Positions 16,420-25,147 of a DNA stretch of 64,000 nt are shown in pieces. The notes below the pieces were generated by a model. The model made no database searches and was not told the origin of the DNA. It saw nothing but the letters and a program-made list of their open reading frames with translations. Position 1 is the first letter of the stretch; each line of letters starts with the position of its first letter. A program made the translations under genes and the position numbers. This stretch comes from Micromonospora sp. RHAY321 (GTDB taxonomy: Bacteria > Actinomycetota > Actinomycetes > Mycobacteriales > Micromonosporaceae), in contig NZ_JAMHIW010000020.1 of the NCBI RefSeq assembly GCF_023896955.1, positions 1 to 64,000 on the forward strand, written 5' to 3'.

Positions 16420-17760
16420 TCACGGGGTGGTGGGCTCGTCGGGTTCCCTGAGGTCGTGCCAGCGTGCCCGGAAGTCGGCCTCGTGGGCCTCGTGGGTGGT
16501 GCGCTCCTCGAAGACGGCGCGGCGCAGCGCGTGCCGGGACCCCGACATCACCAGCACCTCGACGGCCACCAGCGCCACGCAGATGGCGGTGAGGAGGCCG
16601 AGTGCGCCCAGCGCCGGCAGGTGCTGCCCGATCGGCAGGGCCGCCACCAGAACCACCAGCACGCCGATCCGGGTCCAGGTGACGGTGTGCAGGGTGCGCA
16701 GCTGGAACAGCAGGTTGGCCGCGAGGTAACAGATCACTCCGCCGAACAGCATCGGCACGGCGGGCCCCTCGATCCGTTCGGCGGCTCCGCCGGCCGGGTC
16801 GGTGATCTGGTGCAGGATCTCCTCGCTGCCGATCGAGAAGAGGATCACCGCGGCGATCATCGGAAGGTAGAGGTACGCGTACGCGTCGCGGGCCATCGCC
16901 ACCCGAGGGCTGCCCTCCGCCGCATGCAGGGCGATCCGGGCGGCCGGGCCGACGAAGTCGAAGTGCGCCCACCACAGGGCGGCGGTGAAGAAGATCCCGA
17001 GCGTCGCGGCGGCCACCGCCGGCCAGGTGACCGGCTTGCCGACGAGCAGGTTGCCACCCACGCCCACGGAGATCACCGACTCGCCCAGCGCGATGATCAG
17101 AATGAGGTCGTAGCGCTCCGTCCAGTGCTCGGCGCTGGTCACCCCCCAGCCCCAGGTGCCGACGATGAAGCCGGTGGCGTACTGGACCAGCACCACGGTG
17201 ATCCACAGGGCGTCGCGGACCATCGCGGCCCGGTCGGGGTCGGCGATCTGTGGCGGGATCAGGGCGGCGGCCAGCAGCAGCACGATGCTCAGCGCCAGCT
17301 CCGGGGCGAAGCGGCGCAGTTGCCGGCGTTCCTGCGGGCTGTCCCGCACCACATGCTGATAGAGGATCATGTGGACGGCCCGGACCACGACGTAGCTGAT
17401 GGCCACCAGCATCGGGCCGGCGGCGCCGCCCCTCGGGTCGTTGAACGCCTGCGGCAGCGCCAGCGCGAACGCGAACAGGGCGGCCATCGCGATGACCATG
17501 AGCACCGGCACGTAACCCTCGCCGAGCCGCACCCGGGTGGCGACCAGGCTGTGCACCACCCAGATCCACCAGAGCACGGCGAGCACCAGGCCGGCGTGCA
17601 GCAGTTGCCGGCCGGAGATGTTCGCGGCGGTCGCCCGGGTGATGATGAAGAACGAGAAGACGAAGACGAGGTCGAAGAACACCTCGAACTTGTCCACCCG
17701 GGCGCCGGGAGCGATCGGGACGGCCGGACCCAGCCGTCCACGCCGCCGGTAGCCGCCCAC
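16420..17760 (-). CDS. Low-temperature-requirement A (LtrA) family membrane protein
   Basis: A 446-residue polytopic membrane protein of the LtrA family, function unknown. The family signature near the N-terminus is clear: DKFEVFFDLVFVFSFFIITR (about residues 23-42), followed by WWIWVVHSLVATR. Roughly ten or eleven membrane segments follow, and the central TERYDLILIIALGESVISVG motif, a hallmark of LtrA, is present. The C-terminus is a short charged cytoplasmic tail rich in His, Glu and Arg. It lies downstream of a TetR regulator on the same strand with a ~45-base gap and may be co-transcribed with it. Confidence 0.9.
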   Translation of the reverse strand: MGGYRRRGRLGPAVPIAPGARVDKFEVFFDLVFVFSFFIITRATAANISGRQLLHAGLVLAVLWWIWVVHSLVATRVRLGEGYVPVLMVIAMAALFAFALALPQAFNDPRGGAAGPMLVAISYVVVRAVHMILYQHVVRDSPQERRQLRRFAPELALSIVLLLAAALIPPQIADPDRAAMVRDALWITVVLVQYATGFIVGTWGWGVTSAEHWTERYDLILIIALGESVISVGVGGNLLVGKPVTWPAVAAATLGIFFTAALWWAHFDFVGPAARIALHAAEGSPRVAMARDAYAYLYLPMIAAVILFSIGSEEILHQITDPAGGAAERIEGPAVPMLFGGVICYLAANLLFQLRTLHTVTWTRIGVLVVLVAALPIGQHLPALGALGLLTAICVALVAVEVLVMSGSRHALRRAVFEERTTHEAHEADFRARWHDLREPDEPTTP

Positions 17761-17805
17761 GGTCCCACTCTGGCAGCGTCCGGTCCCGCCGGAGGTCGGA
17801 ACGGG

Positions 17806-18375
17806 TCAGCTCGTCGGCCGGTGCCGCAGACCGTCCATCAGCAGGTCGAGCAGTCGGTCGGCCTGTGCGCGCTCGCCGGAGGCCAGGGAGATGCCGCTCA
17901 GGCCGGCCAGCACGTCGCCGGTTTCGACGTCGGCCCGGAGGGTGCCCGCGGCGATGCCCGCGTCCAGCAGCCGGCCCAGCGCCTCCAGCAGGCGGTCGCG
18001 GCTCTGCGCGTACGGGTTGGTGCCCGCGGCGATCACCAGGCGCAGGGCGTCGGACATTCCACGCTTGGTGGTGAGGTAGTCGATGAACCGGGACATCCAG
18101 CCTCGGAGCGCCCGATCCGGCGGCAACCGGTCGAGCAGCTCGCGGGAGGCGTCGCAGAGCTTGCCCAGCTCGTTGCGGTACGCCGCCTCGACCAGCGCCT
18201 CCCGGGTGGGGAAGTGGCGGTAGAGCGTGCCGATGCCCACGCCCGCCTCCCTGGCGATGGCGTCGAGCGTTACCTCCGGCCCGGGGCGGGAAAACGCCTG
18301 GACCGCGGCCTTCAGCAGTCGCTCGCGGTTGCGCGCGGCGTCCGCCCGTAGTGGGCGGGGGCCGGTGTCCGGCAC
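17806..18375 (-). CDS. TetR family transcriptional regulator
   Basis: A 189-residue repressor-type protein. GTG 18375 is chosen because AAGGAGGAG precedes it at ideal spacing; the frame is open to 18507, but that would run through the operator region. The N-terminal helix-turn-helix reads LLKAAVQAFSRPGPEVTLDAIAREAGVGIGTLYRHFPTREAL, a canonical TetR motif. The C-terminal ligand-binding domain has no recognisable specificity. It is divergent from an SDR gene, and two nearly identical palindromes lie between them, so autorepression and control of the SDR gene are likely. Confidence 0.94.
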   Translation of the reverse strand: MPDTGPRPLRADAARNRERLLKAAVQAFSRPGPEVTLDAIAREAGVGIGTLYRHFPTREALVEAAYRNELGKLCDASRELLDRLPPDRALRGWMSRFIDYLTTKRGMSDALRLVIAAGTNPYAQSRDRLLEALGRLLDAGIAAGTLRADVETGDVLAGLSGISLASGERAQADRLLDLLMDGLRHRPTS

Positions 18376-18424
18376 GTCTCCTCCTTGGCTGGTACGGACC
18401 GACGGGCGCACCCCGCAGTGGTAT

Positions 18425-18472
18425 CCGGAGGACACTCCGGTTAGTCTCGACCGTAGCGGAGGATCCTCCGCT
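18425..18472. promoter_or_regulatory. Paired TetR operators between regulator and SDR genes
   Basis: Two copies of CGGAGGAnnCTCCG occur at 18426-18439 (CGGAGGACACTCCG) and 18457-18470 (CGGAGGATCCTCCG). The second extends to an 18-bp perfect palindrome (18455-18472). Centres are 31 bp apart, about three helical turns, so two dimers could bind the same DNA face. Confidence 0.78.
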
Positions 18473-18524
18473 TCCATCGTAGTGGCGGGCCTGTCGGTCC
18501 GCCCCACCCCGACAAGGATGGATC

Positions 18525-19460
18525 ATGACGACGAGCACCCCGATCACCACACCGTTCACCCATGACTCCACCGCCATGGACGTGATCCAGGGCGTGGACC
18601 TCGGCGGGCGGCGGGCGATCGTCACCGGCGGGTCGTCCGGCATCGGTGTCGAGACCGCCCGCGCCCTGGCCAGCGCCGGCGCGCAGGTCACCCTGGCCGT
18701 CCGCAACACCGACGCCGGGCACCGTGCCGCCGACGACATCACGGCGAGCACCGGCAACGACCGCATCCTGGTCGCCCCACTGGACCTCGCCGACCAGGGC
18801 TCGGTGGCGGACTTCGTGGCCAACTGGGACGGCCCGCTGCACATGCTGGTCAACAACGCCGGCATCATGGCCGCACCCGAGATGCGGACCCCGCAGGGCT
18901 GGGAGATGCAGTTCGCCACCAACCACCTGGGGCACTTCGCGCTCGCCACCGGCCTGCGCCCGGCGCTGGCCGCCGCCGACGGGGCACGCATCGCCTCGGT
19001 CAGCTCCGCCGCCCACCTGCGCTCACCGGTGGTCTTCGAGGACATCCAGTACGAGCGCCGGCCGTACGAGCCGTGGGAGGCGTACGGGCAGTCCAAGACG
19101 GCCAACGTGCTCTTCGCCGTGGAGGCGACCCGGCTCTGGGCCGACGACGGCATCGTGGCCAACTCGCTGATGCCCGGGGCGATCCAGACCAACCTCCAGC
19201 GCTACGTCACCGAGGAGGAGCTCAACCGGCTGCGCGCGGGCAACGCGGCGGCCTGGAAGACCGTCGAGCAGGGCGCCGCCACCTCGGTGCTGGTCGCCGC
19301 GTCGCCACTGATCGACGGAGCCGGCGGGCGGTACTTCGAGGACTGCCAGGAGGCCGGCCTGGCCCAGCCCGGCGAACGGCGCGGCGTCGCCGCGTACGCA
19401 CTGGACCCGGAGGCCGCCGAGCGGCTCTGGCAGGTCTCGACCCAGCTGCTCAAGGGCTGA
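18525..19460 (+). CDS. Short-chain dehydrogenase/reductase (retinol-dehydrogenase-like)
   Basis: NAD(P)-dependent SDR of 311 residues. The cofactor motif TGGSSGIG is at residues 34-41, followed by the NNAG motif (LVNNAGIMAAP), catalytic Ser in SVSSAAH and the YGQSK active-site Tyr/Lys near residues 187-191. The overall sequence resembles the WW-oxidoreductase/retinol dehydrogenase-like group of SDRs common in actinomycetes; substrate unknown. ATG 18525 follows CAAGGATGGATC, an acceptable ribosome binding site. Divergent to a TetR regulator with two shared operators; likely induced when that repressor binds an effector. It converges with sucB. Confidence 0.93.
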   Translation: MTTSTPITTPFTHDSTAMDVIQGVDLGGRRAIVTGGSSGIGVETARALASAGAQVTLAVRNTDAGHRAADDITASTGNDRILVAPLDLADQGSVADFVANWDGPLHMLVNNAGIMAAPEMRTPQGWEMQFATNHLGHFALATGLRPALAAADGARIASVSSAAHLRSPVVFEDIQYERRPYEPWEAYGQSKTANVLFAVEATRLWADDGIVANSLMPGAIQTNLQRYVTEEELNRLRAGNAAAWKTVEQGAATSVLVAASPLIDGAGGRYFEDCQEAGLAQPGERRGVAAYALDPEAAERLWQVSTQLLKG

Positions 19461-19490
19461 GGTCCCGCCCGCTCCACCACCAACGACGAG

Positions 19491-19523
19491 AAGGGCGCCC
19501 CGGTCGACGACCGGGGCGCCCTT
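19491..19523. terminator. Bidirectional terminator between SDR and sucB genes
   Basis: AAGGGCGCCCCGGTCG (19491-19506) and CGACCGGGGCGCCCTT (19508-19523) form a near-continuous palindrome. The real loop is probably TCGACGA. It serves two convergent genes. Confidence 0.85.
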
Positions 19524-19540
19524 CTTCGGTTGGCTCGGGA

Positions 19541-21382
19541 TCAGGCCAGGCCCAGCTCCGACTCGAAGTTGCCGGCCTCCAGCCGCTCCTTGACCGAGGT
19601 CAGGAAGCGGGCCGCGTCGGCGCCGTCGATCAGCCGGTGGTCGTAGGACATGGCCAGGTAGACCATCGACCGGACCGCGATGACCTCACCCAGCTCCGGG
19701 TCGTTGACCACGACCGGCCGCTTCACCACGGCACCCGTACCGAGCATCGCCGACTGCGGCGACGGCACGATCGGAGTGTCGAAGAGAGCACCCCGGCTGC
19801 CCGTGTTGGTCAGCGTGAAGGTCGCCCCGGCCATCTCGTCCGGGGTGATCTTGTTGGCCCGGGTGCGCTCGGCCAGGTCGGCGATCCGCTTGGCGATGCC
19901 GCCCATGTTGAGGTCACCGGCGTTGTGGATGACCGGCACGAGCAGCCCGCGCTCGGTGTCCACGGCGATGCCGAGGTGCTCGGCGGCCGGGTAGGTGATC
20001 GTGCCGCCGTCCAGGTCCATGCTGGCCTGGATGATCGGGTGGGTCTGGAGCGCCTCGATGGCGGCGAGGGCGAAGAACGGCAGGAAGGACAGCTTCACGC
20101 CGTGCTTGGCCTGGAACGAGTCCTTGGCCTGGGCCCGCAGCTTGGCAACCTTGGTGACGTCGACCTCGACGACCGTGGTCAGCTGCGCCGTCTCGTGCAG
20201 CGACTGCTGCATCCGCTTGGCGATGGTCGCCCGGATCCTCGGCAGCTTCTCCGTGGTGCCCCGCTTGGCGCTCGGCTGCGGCTTCGCGGCCGGCTTGGCC
20301 GGAGCCGCCGACGGTGCCGCGGCGGCCGGCTGCGGCGCGGCGGGAGCGGCCTTGGCCGCCTTCGCCTTCTCCGCCGCCTCCAGCACGTCCTGCTTGCGGA
20401 TCCGGCCACCCACACCGGTGCCGTTCAGCGAGGACAGGTCGACGCCGTGCTCACTGGCCAGCTTGCGGACCAGCGGCGTGACGTAGCCGGCGGCCTCCTC
20501 GCCGCCACCCTGGGCGGGCGCGGTGGGGCGCTGCGGCGCCGGGGTCGGCGCGGACGGCTGGGCGGCCTGCTCGGCCTTCGCCGGCTGCGCGGCCTGCTCG
20601 GTCTCCGCGGCCGGCTCGTTGTACGACATGCCGGGGGTCGGCTCCTCGACCTTCGGCTCCGGCTTCGGCTCGGCCTTCGGCGCTGCCGCCGCAGGCTCGG
20701 GCTTCGGCTCGGGCTTCGCGGGTGCGGGGGCCGCGCCGGAGACGCCGATGATCGCCAGATCGGCGCCGACGGCGGCCGTCTCGTCCTCGGCGACCTTGAT
20801 CTCCAGGACCGTGCCGGCGACCGGAGACGGGATCTCCGTGTCGACCTTGTCGGTGGAGACCTCCAGCAGCGGCTCGTCGACCTCGATGGTCTCGCCGACC
20901 TGCTTCAGCCAGCGGGTGACCGTACCCTCGGTGACGCTCTCGCCCAGGGCCGGCATCTTCACCGCGGTGCCCTCGCCCGACGAGGCGGCGGCCGGAGCCG
21001 GCGTCTCGGTCGGCGCCTCGTCCTGGGCCACCTCGTCGGCGGTGCCCTCGGCGGCGGCCGTCGGCTCGGCGGCCGGCTCGACCGACTCGGCCGGGGCCTG
21101 CTGCTGCTCCTGCGGGGCGGCCTCGCCGCCACCGGCCGACTCGCCCTCACCGGCGATGACGGCCAGCTCGCTGCCGACCTCGGCGGTCTCGTCCTCACCG
21201 ACCACGATCCGGCTCAGCACGCCCGCAGCGGGCGACGGGATCTCGGTGTCGACCTTGTCGGTGGAGACCTCGAGCAGAGGCTCGTCGACCTCGACCGTGT
21301 CGCCCTCCTGCTTGAGCCAGCGAGTGACGGTGCCCTCGGTGACGCTCTCGCCGAGCCGGGGCATGGTGACCGATACCGGCAT
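19541..21382 (-). CDS. sucB: 2-oxoglutarate dehydrogenase E2 (dihydrolipoamide acyltransferase), two lipoyl domains
   Basis: E2 core enzyme of a 2-oxoacid dehydrogenase complex, 613 residues. Lipoyl domain 1 spans about residues 2-75 with the lipoylated Lys43 in STDKVD; lipoyl domain 2 (about 140-217) repeats the same motif. Ala/Pro/Glu/Lys-rich linkers separate the domains. The peripheral-subunit-binding domain (YVTPLVRKLASEHGVDLSSL, near residue 305) docks E3, and the C-terminal catalytic domain ends with the HRLIDG active site. The gene order with lpd upstream on the same strand and lipA/lipB in the neighbourhood fits. In mycobacteria the homologue (DlaT) also serves pyruvate dehydrogenase, so the partner E1 cannot be fixed from this sequence. 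Confidence 0.93.
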   Translation of the reverse strand: MPVSVTMPRLGESVTEGTVTRWLKQEGDTVEVDEPLLEVSTDKVDTEIPSPAAGVLSRIVVGEDETAEVGSELAVIAGEGESAGGGEAAPQEQQQAPAESVEPAAEPTAAAEGTADEVAQDEAPTETPAPAAASSGEGTAVKMPALGESVTEGTVTRWLKQVGETIEVDEPLLEVSTDKVDTEIPSPVAGTVLEIKVAEDETAAVGADLAIIGVSGAAPAPAKPEPKPEPAAAAPKAEPKPEPKVEEPTPGMSYNEPAAETEQAAQPAKAEQAAQPSAPTPAPQRPTAPAQGGGEEAAGYVTPLVRKLASEHGVDLSSLNGTGVGGRIRKQDVLEAAEKAKAAKAAPAAPQPAAAAPSAAPAKPAAKPQPSAKRGTTEKLPRIRATIAKRMQQSLHETAQLTTVVEVDVTKVAKLRAQAKDSFQAKHGVKLSFLPFFALAAIEALQTHPIIQASMDLDGGTITYPAAEHLGIAVDTERGLLVPVIHNAGDLNMGGIAKRIADLAERTRANKITPDEMAGATFTLTNTGSRGALFDTPIVPSPQSAMLGTGAVVKRPVVVNDPELGEVIAVRSMVYLAMSYDHRLIDGADAARFLTSVKERLEAGNFESELGLA

Positions 21383-21448
21383 TTTCTCCAGACTCCTTCA
21401 TTCCCCTAGGGGATCTTCGCCCGTCGCCGGACGCCGCGGTTTGAATGA

Positions 21449-22840
21449 TCAGGCGTGCGCGTGCAGCGGCTTGCCGGCGAGGGCCAGGTGCGCCTCGCCC
21501 AGGGCCTCGTTCTGGGTCGGGTGAGCGTGCACGAGCTGGGCGACCTCGGCCGGGTAGGCCTCCCAGTTGTAGATGAGCTGCGCCTCACCGATCAGCTCAC
21601 CCACCCGGGCTCCGACCATGTGCACGCCGACCACCGGGCCGTCCTCGACCCGGACCAGCTTCACGAAGCCGGTGGTCTTGAGGATCTGGCTCTTGCCGTT
21701 GCCGCCCAGGTTGTAGTTGTACGTCTTGACCTTGTCGGCGCCGTACTGCTCCTTGGCCTTCGCCTCGGTGAGACCCACCGACGCCAGCTCCGGGTCGCTG
21801 TAGGTGACGCGCGGGATGCCGACCTCGTCGATCACGGCGGGGGTCTGCCCGGCGATCTCCTCGGCGACGAAGATGCCCTGCTGGAAGCCCCGGTGTGCGA
21901 GCTGGAGGCCGGGCACGATGTCGCCGACCGCGTAGACGTTCGGCACGCTGGTGCGCAGTCGCTCGTCGGTCAGCACGTAGCCGCGGTCCATCTTGACGCC
22001 CTGCTCCTCGTACCCGAGGTTGGCCGTGTTCGGGCCGCGACCGACGGCGACGAGCAGCAGCTCGGCCTCGACGGTCTCACCGCCCTGGATGGTCAGCTTG
22101 ACGCCGCTCTCGGTCTTCTCGACCTTCTCGAACGGCTTGCCGACCTTAAAGTTGATCTTCCGCTTGCGGAACGCCCGCTCCAGCGCCTTCGACGACTCCT
22201 CGTCCTCGGCGGCGACCAGCCGGGGCAGCGCCTCGACGATCGTCACGTCCACACCGAAGGACTTCCACACGCTGGCGAACTCGACGCCGATGACGCCGCC
22301 ACCGAGGACGATCACCGACGACGGCACCCGGTCCATGGTGAGGGCGTGGTCGCTGGTGATGATCCGCTCGCCGTCGACCTCCAGGCCGGGCAGGCTCTTG
22401 GCGTACGAACCGGAGGCCAGGACCACGTTGCGGCCGGTGTAGCGCTTGCCGTCCACCTCGACCACGTTCTTGCCGACCAGCTTGCCGGCACCCGCCACGA
22501 AGGTGATGTTCTTCGAGCCACCGACCAGGCCCTGCAGGCCCTTGTAGAGGCGGGAGACCACGCCGTCCTTGTACGAGTTGACCCCGGCCATGTCGATGCC
22601 GATCAGCTCGGCCTTCACACCGAACTGCTCCGACTCGCGGGCCTGGTCGGCGATCTCCGCCGCGTGCAGCAGGGCCTTCGTCGGGATGCAGCCGTTGTGC
22701 AGGCAGGTGCCCCCGAGCTTGCCCTTCTCGATCAGCGCGACGGAGAGGTCCAGCTGGGCGGCGCGCAGCGCCGCCGCGTAGCCGCCGCTGCCACCTCCGA
22801 GGATGACAATGTCGAAGGTTGCGTCGTTCGGCTCGCTCAC
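21449..22840 (-). CDS. lpdA: Dihydrolipoyl dehydrogenase (E3)
   Basis: FAD-dependent E3 that reoxidises lipoyl groups of 2-oxoacid dehydrogenase and glycine cleavage complexes, 463 residues. GTG 22840 follows a GGGAG sequence; the frame continues upstream without support. Visible are the N-terminal FAD motif GGGSGGYAAALRAAQ, the redox-active disulfide GGTCLHNGCIP, the NAD-binding GGGVIGVEFA motif, the VAVGRGPNT motif and the C-terminal HAHPTQNEALGEA containing the catalytic His-Glu pair. It lies about 65 bases upstream of sucB on the same strand and is probably its operon partner. The pair serves the lipoate pathway in this window. Confidence 0.96.
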   Translation of the reverse strand: MSEPNDATFDIVILGGGSGGYAAALRAAQLDLSVALIEKGKLGGTCLHNGCIPTKALLHAAEIADQARESEQFGVKAELIGIDMAGVNSYKDGVVSRLYKGLQGLVGGSKNITFVAGAGKLVGKNVVEVDGKRYTGRNVVLASGSYAKSLPGLEVDGERIITSDHALTMDRVPSSVIVLGGGVIGVEFASVWKSFGVDVTIVEALPRLVAAEDEESSKALERAFRKRKINFKVGKPFEKVEKTESGVKLTIQGGETVEAELLLVAVGRGPNTANLGYEEQGVKMDRGYVLTDERLRTSVPNVYAVGDIVPGLQLAHRGFQQGIFVAEEIAGQTPAVIDEVGIPRVTYSDPELASVGLTEAKAKEQYGADKVKTYNYNLGGNGKSQILKTTGFVKLVRVEDGPVVGVHMVGARVGELIGEAQLIYNWEAYPAEVAQLVHAHPTQNEALGEAHLALAGKPLHAHA

Positions 22841-23018
22841 GCTCAACTCCCAGGTCGCGTCACTGCATCGGGGGTCACGGAGGGGTAACACGGACACACC
22901 CCACCTCGGTCATCTTGTCACCACTGGGCACAGGGTGCGTACCGAGGTGCCCAACGACACGTCGGCGACACGTACCCTTGGCACCGATGTCGATGACAGA
23001 ACATGGGGGAGAGGTCCG

Positions 23019-23348
23019 GTGGGGTTGTTCCGCCGCCGCAAGCAGGCGCGTGTGCCGAGCCATGACCGCGCCGCCGATCGTGGCGACCTGGACCATCTGG
23101 AGAACTTCGTCCGGAGCCGGCGCGGCGTCGAGGCGTTCATCGAGCCGAGGACGACGGTGACCGAGACCACGGTCATCCTGATCGCCGACGACGGGGAGTG
23201 GACCCGCCGGCGCATCGACGGCCCGGACGGCGCGCGCCGCTTCGCGTACCGGATGGGCATCCCCGTGTACGACGTGCGGCTGATGGGCTACCCGCAGCGG
23301 ATGCGCGACTTCAACGAGCGCCGCAAACGCCGCCCCGAGCTGTACTGA
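23019..23348 (+). CDS. Small conserved actinobacterial protein, 109 aa
   Basis: A 109-residue protein of unknown function. GTG 23019 is chosen because GGGGAGAGG precedes it at proper spacing. The sequence starts with a basic stretch (GLFRRRKQARVP), then an acidic amphipathic middle (LDHLENFVRSRRGVEAFIEPRTTV), a beta-rich core (TTVILIADDGEWTRRRI) and a basic C-terminus (MRDFNERRKRRPELY). Homologues in Micromonosporaceae are, from memory, sometimes loosely labelled oxidoreductases, but no cofactor-binding motif is visible. It is divergent from lpdA and convergent with the leucyl aminopeptidase gene. Confidence 0.8.
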   Translation: MGLFRRRKQARVPSHDRAADRGDLDHLENFVRSRRGVEAFIEPRTTVTETTVILIADDGEWTRRRIDGPDGARRFAYRMGIPVYDVRLMGYPQRMRDFNERRKRRPELY

Positions 23349-23349
23349 G

Positions 23350-23394
23350 ACGACGACCGGGGCGCCTCCCAGCAGGGGGCGCCCCGGTCGTCGT
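23350..23394. terminator. Bidirectional terminator before pepA
   Basis: ACGACGACCGGGGCGCC (23350-23366) pairs perfectly with GGCGCCCCGGTCGTCGT (23378-23394). It separates two convergent genes. Confidence 0.85.
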
Positions 23395-23410
23395 CGAGGT
23401 CAGGTGGCGG

Positions 23411-24985
23411 TCAGCCGTTGACGGCGACGTCCTCCACCAGCTGCACGAGGGTACGGACCGGGACGCCGGTGCCACCCTTGGTCCAGTAGCCGATCGGCTC
23501 ACCCGAGTGGTAGCCCGGCCCGGCGATGTCGATGTGCGCCCAGGCCACGTCGTCGGTCACGAACTCGCGCAGGAACACGCCGCCCTGCAGCATGTGACCG
23601 GCCCGGTCCATCCCGGCGTTGACCTGCGAGATGTCCGCCACCTCGGAGTCCATGCCCTTGCGCACGTCGTCCGGCAGCGGCATCGGCCAGGCCGGCTCGC
23701 CGACGGCGTCGCCGACCGTCCGGACCCGCTCGCACAGCTCCGGGGTGCCCATCACGCCGGCCATCCGCTTGCCCAGCGCGATCACCTGGCCGCCGGTCAG
23801 GGTGGAGGTCTCGAACAGGTAGTCGGTGCCGTCCTCGCAGGCGCGGGCGATGGCGTCGGCCAGGATCATCCGGCCCTCGGCGTCGGTGTTGAGCACCTCG
23901 ACCTTCTTGCCGCTGTACATGCTGATCACGTCGCCCGGCCGGTAGCTGGTGCCCGACGGCATGTTCTCCGCCATCGGCAGGTAGGCGTTGACCGCCACCG
24001 CCGGCTTGAGCGCGGCGATCGCCAGCATGGCCGCACCCACCGCGGCGGCGCCCGCCATGTCGGACTTCATCTCCCACATGCCCTGCGCCGGCTTGATCGA
24101 GATGCCGCCGGTGTCGAAGGTGATGCCCTTGCCGACCAGCGCGACCCGCTTGCCGTTGCCGCCGCCCTCCGGCGTGTAGGTCAGCTTCACCAGCCGCGGC
24201 GGGGCCTCCGAGCCCTGCCCGACGGCGATGATGCCGCCGTAGCCGCCGGCGGCCAGCGCCGCCTCGTCCAGCACCTCCACCCCGAGGCCCGCGGCACGGG
24301 CGGCGTCGGCCACCGCGTCGGCGAACGACGGCGGACGCAGCTCGTTCGGCGCGGTGTTCACCCAGTCCCGGCTGAGCCGGACCGCGCCGGCCACCGCCTG
24401 CGCCCGGCTGATCTCCGCCTGGGCGCCCGCGTCACCGGCGTCCGGCACCGCGACCAGCACCTCGGCGACCGGCTCCCGCCGGGCCGGCTGCGGGCGGGTC
24501 TTGTAGCCGGCGAACCGGTACCCGCCGAGCAGCGCGCCCTCGGCGACCGCGCGCAACGCGGCCGGCGCGTCGGCGTCGTCCGGCAGCGGCATGGCCAGCG
24601 CCACCTTCGCCGCGCCCGCCAGTGCGCGGATCGCCGCGCCGGCCGCCCGGCGCAGCGTCTCCGGGGCCGGAGCGGCACCCGACGGCTCCGGGCCGAGCCC
24701 GACCGCCGCGACCACCGGGGCGGTGACCGTGCCCAGGGTGGCCAGCTTGATCACCTCGCCGGGGCCACCGGTCGCGCCGAGCAGCGCCAGCGTCTCGGTC
24801 AGCTTGCCGTCGAACGCGGCGGCGATGCTCTCCGCGCCGCTGGCCAGCAGCAGGGTGCCGGCGAGGCCGCTGGTGGCGCCCTGCTCTCCGGTCTGGCTGT
24901 GCACGCCGATCACGATCGCGTCGACGGCGAGCTCCGCCGGGTCGGTGTCGACCAGGCTCAGGATGGTGGTGCGGGGTGATGTCAC
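23411..24985 (-). CDS. pepA: Leucyl aminopeptidase (M17)
   Basis: Cytosolic di-metal leucine aminopeptidase, 524 residues, removing N-terminal residues from peptides. The C-terminal M17 catalytic domain has VGKGITFDTGGISIKP (metal-binding Lys and Asp), DMAGAAAV, and the signature NTDAEGRMILADA containing the metal ligands Asp and Glu and the catalytic Arg. The N-terminal macro-like domain is complete and starts with MTSPRTTILSLVDTDPAELAVDAIVIGVHS. The homologous gene in mycobacteria (pepB) also lies between sucB and gcvT, supporting orthology. It is divergent from gcvT. Confidence 0.95.
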   Translation of the reverse strand: MTSPRTTILSLVDTDPAELAVDAIVIGVHSQTGEQGATSGLAGTLLLASGAESIAAAFDGKLTETLALLGATGGPGEVIKLATLGTVTAPVVAAVGLGPEPSGAAPAPETLRRAAGAAIRALAGAAKVALAMPLPDDADAPAALRAVAEGALLGGYRFAGYKTRPQPARREPVAEVLVAVPDAGDAGAQAEISRAQAVAGAVRLSRDWVNTAPNELRPPSFADAVADAARAAGLGVEVLDEAALAAGGYGGIIAVGQGSEAPPRLVKLTYTPEGGGNGKRVALVGKGITFDTGGISIKPAQGMWEMKSDMAGAAAVGAAMLAIAALKPAVAVNAYLPMAENMPSGTSYRPGDVISMYSGKKVEVLNTDAEGRMILADAIARACEDGTDYLFETSTLTGGQVIALGKRMAGVMGTPELCERVRTVGDAVGEPAWPMPLPDDVRKGMDSEVADISQVNAGMDRAGHMLQGGVFLREFVTDDVAWAHIDIAGPGYHSGEPIGYWTKGGTGVPVRTLVQLVEDVAVNG

Positions 24986-25147
24986 TGAAGCTACTCCGGG
25001 CGGGCCGGGCCGGTCGCGGCGTCGCGTACCGGCGGTGAAGGTCTCCGGCGGAACCTACCCGCCGGACGTCAGGGCTGTCCCGTCGATGGCGCTGACAGGG
25101 TCCCGCCGATGCTAACCAGCGGCGTTGCCCCCGGTAAGTTGCCACCC

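Noticed and set aside
19073..21409. 778-residue plus-strand frame opposite sucB
   Set aside because: Shadow of the SDR and sucB genes; Gly/Arg/Leu simple sequence derived from the Ala/Pro linkers on the other strand.
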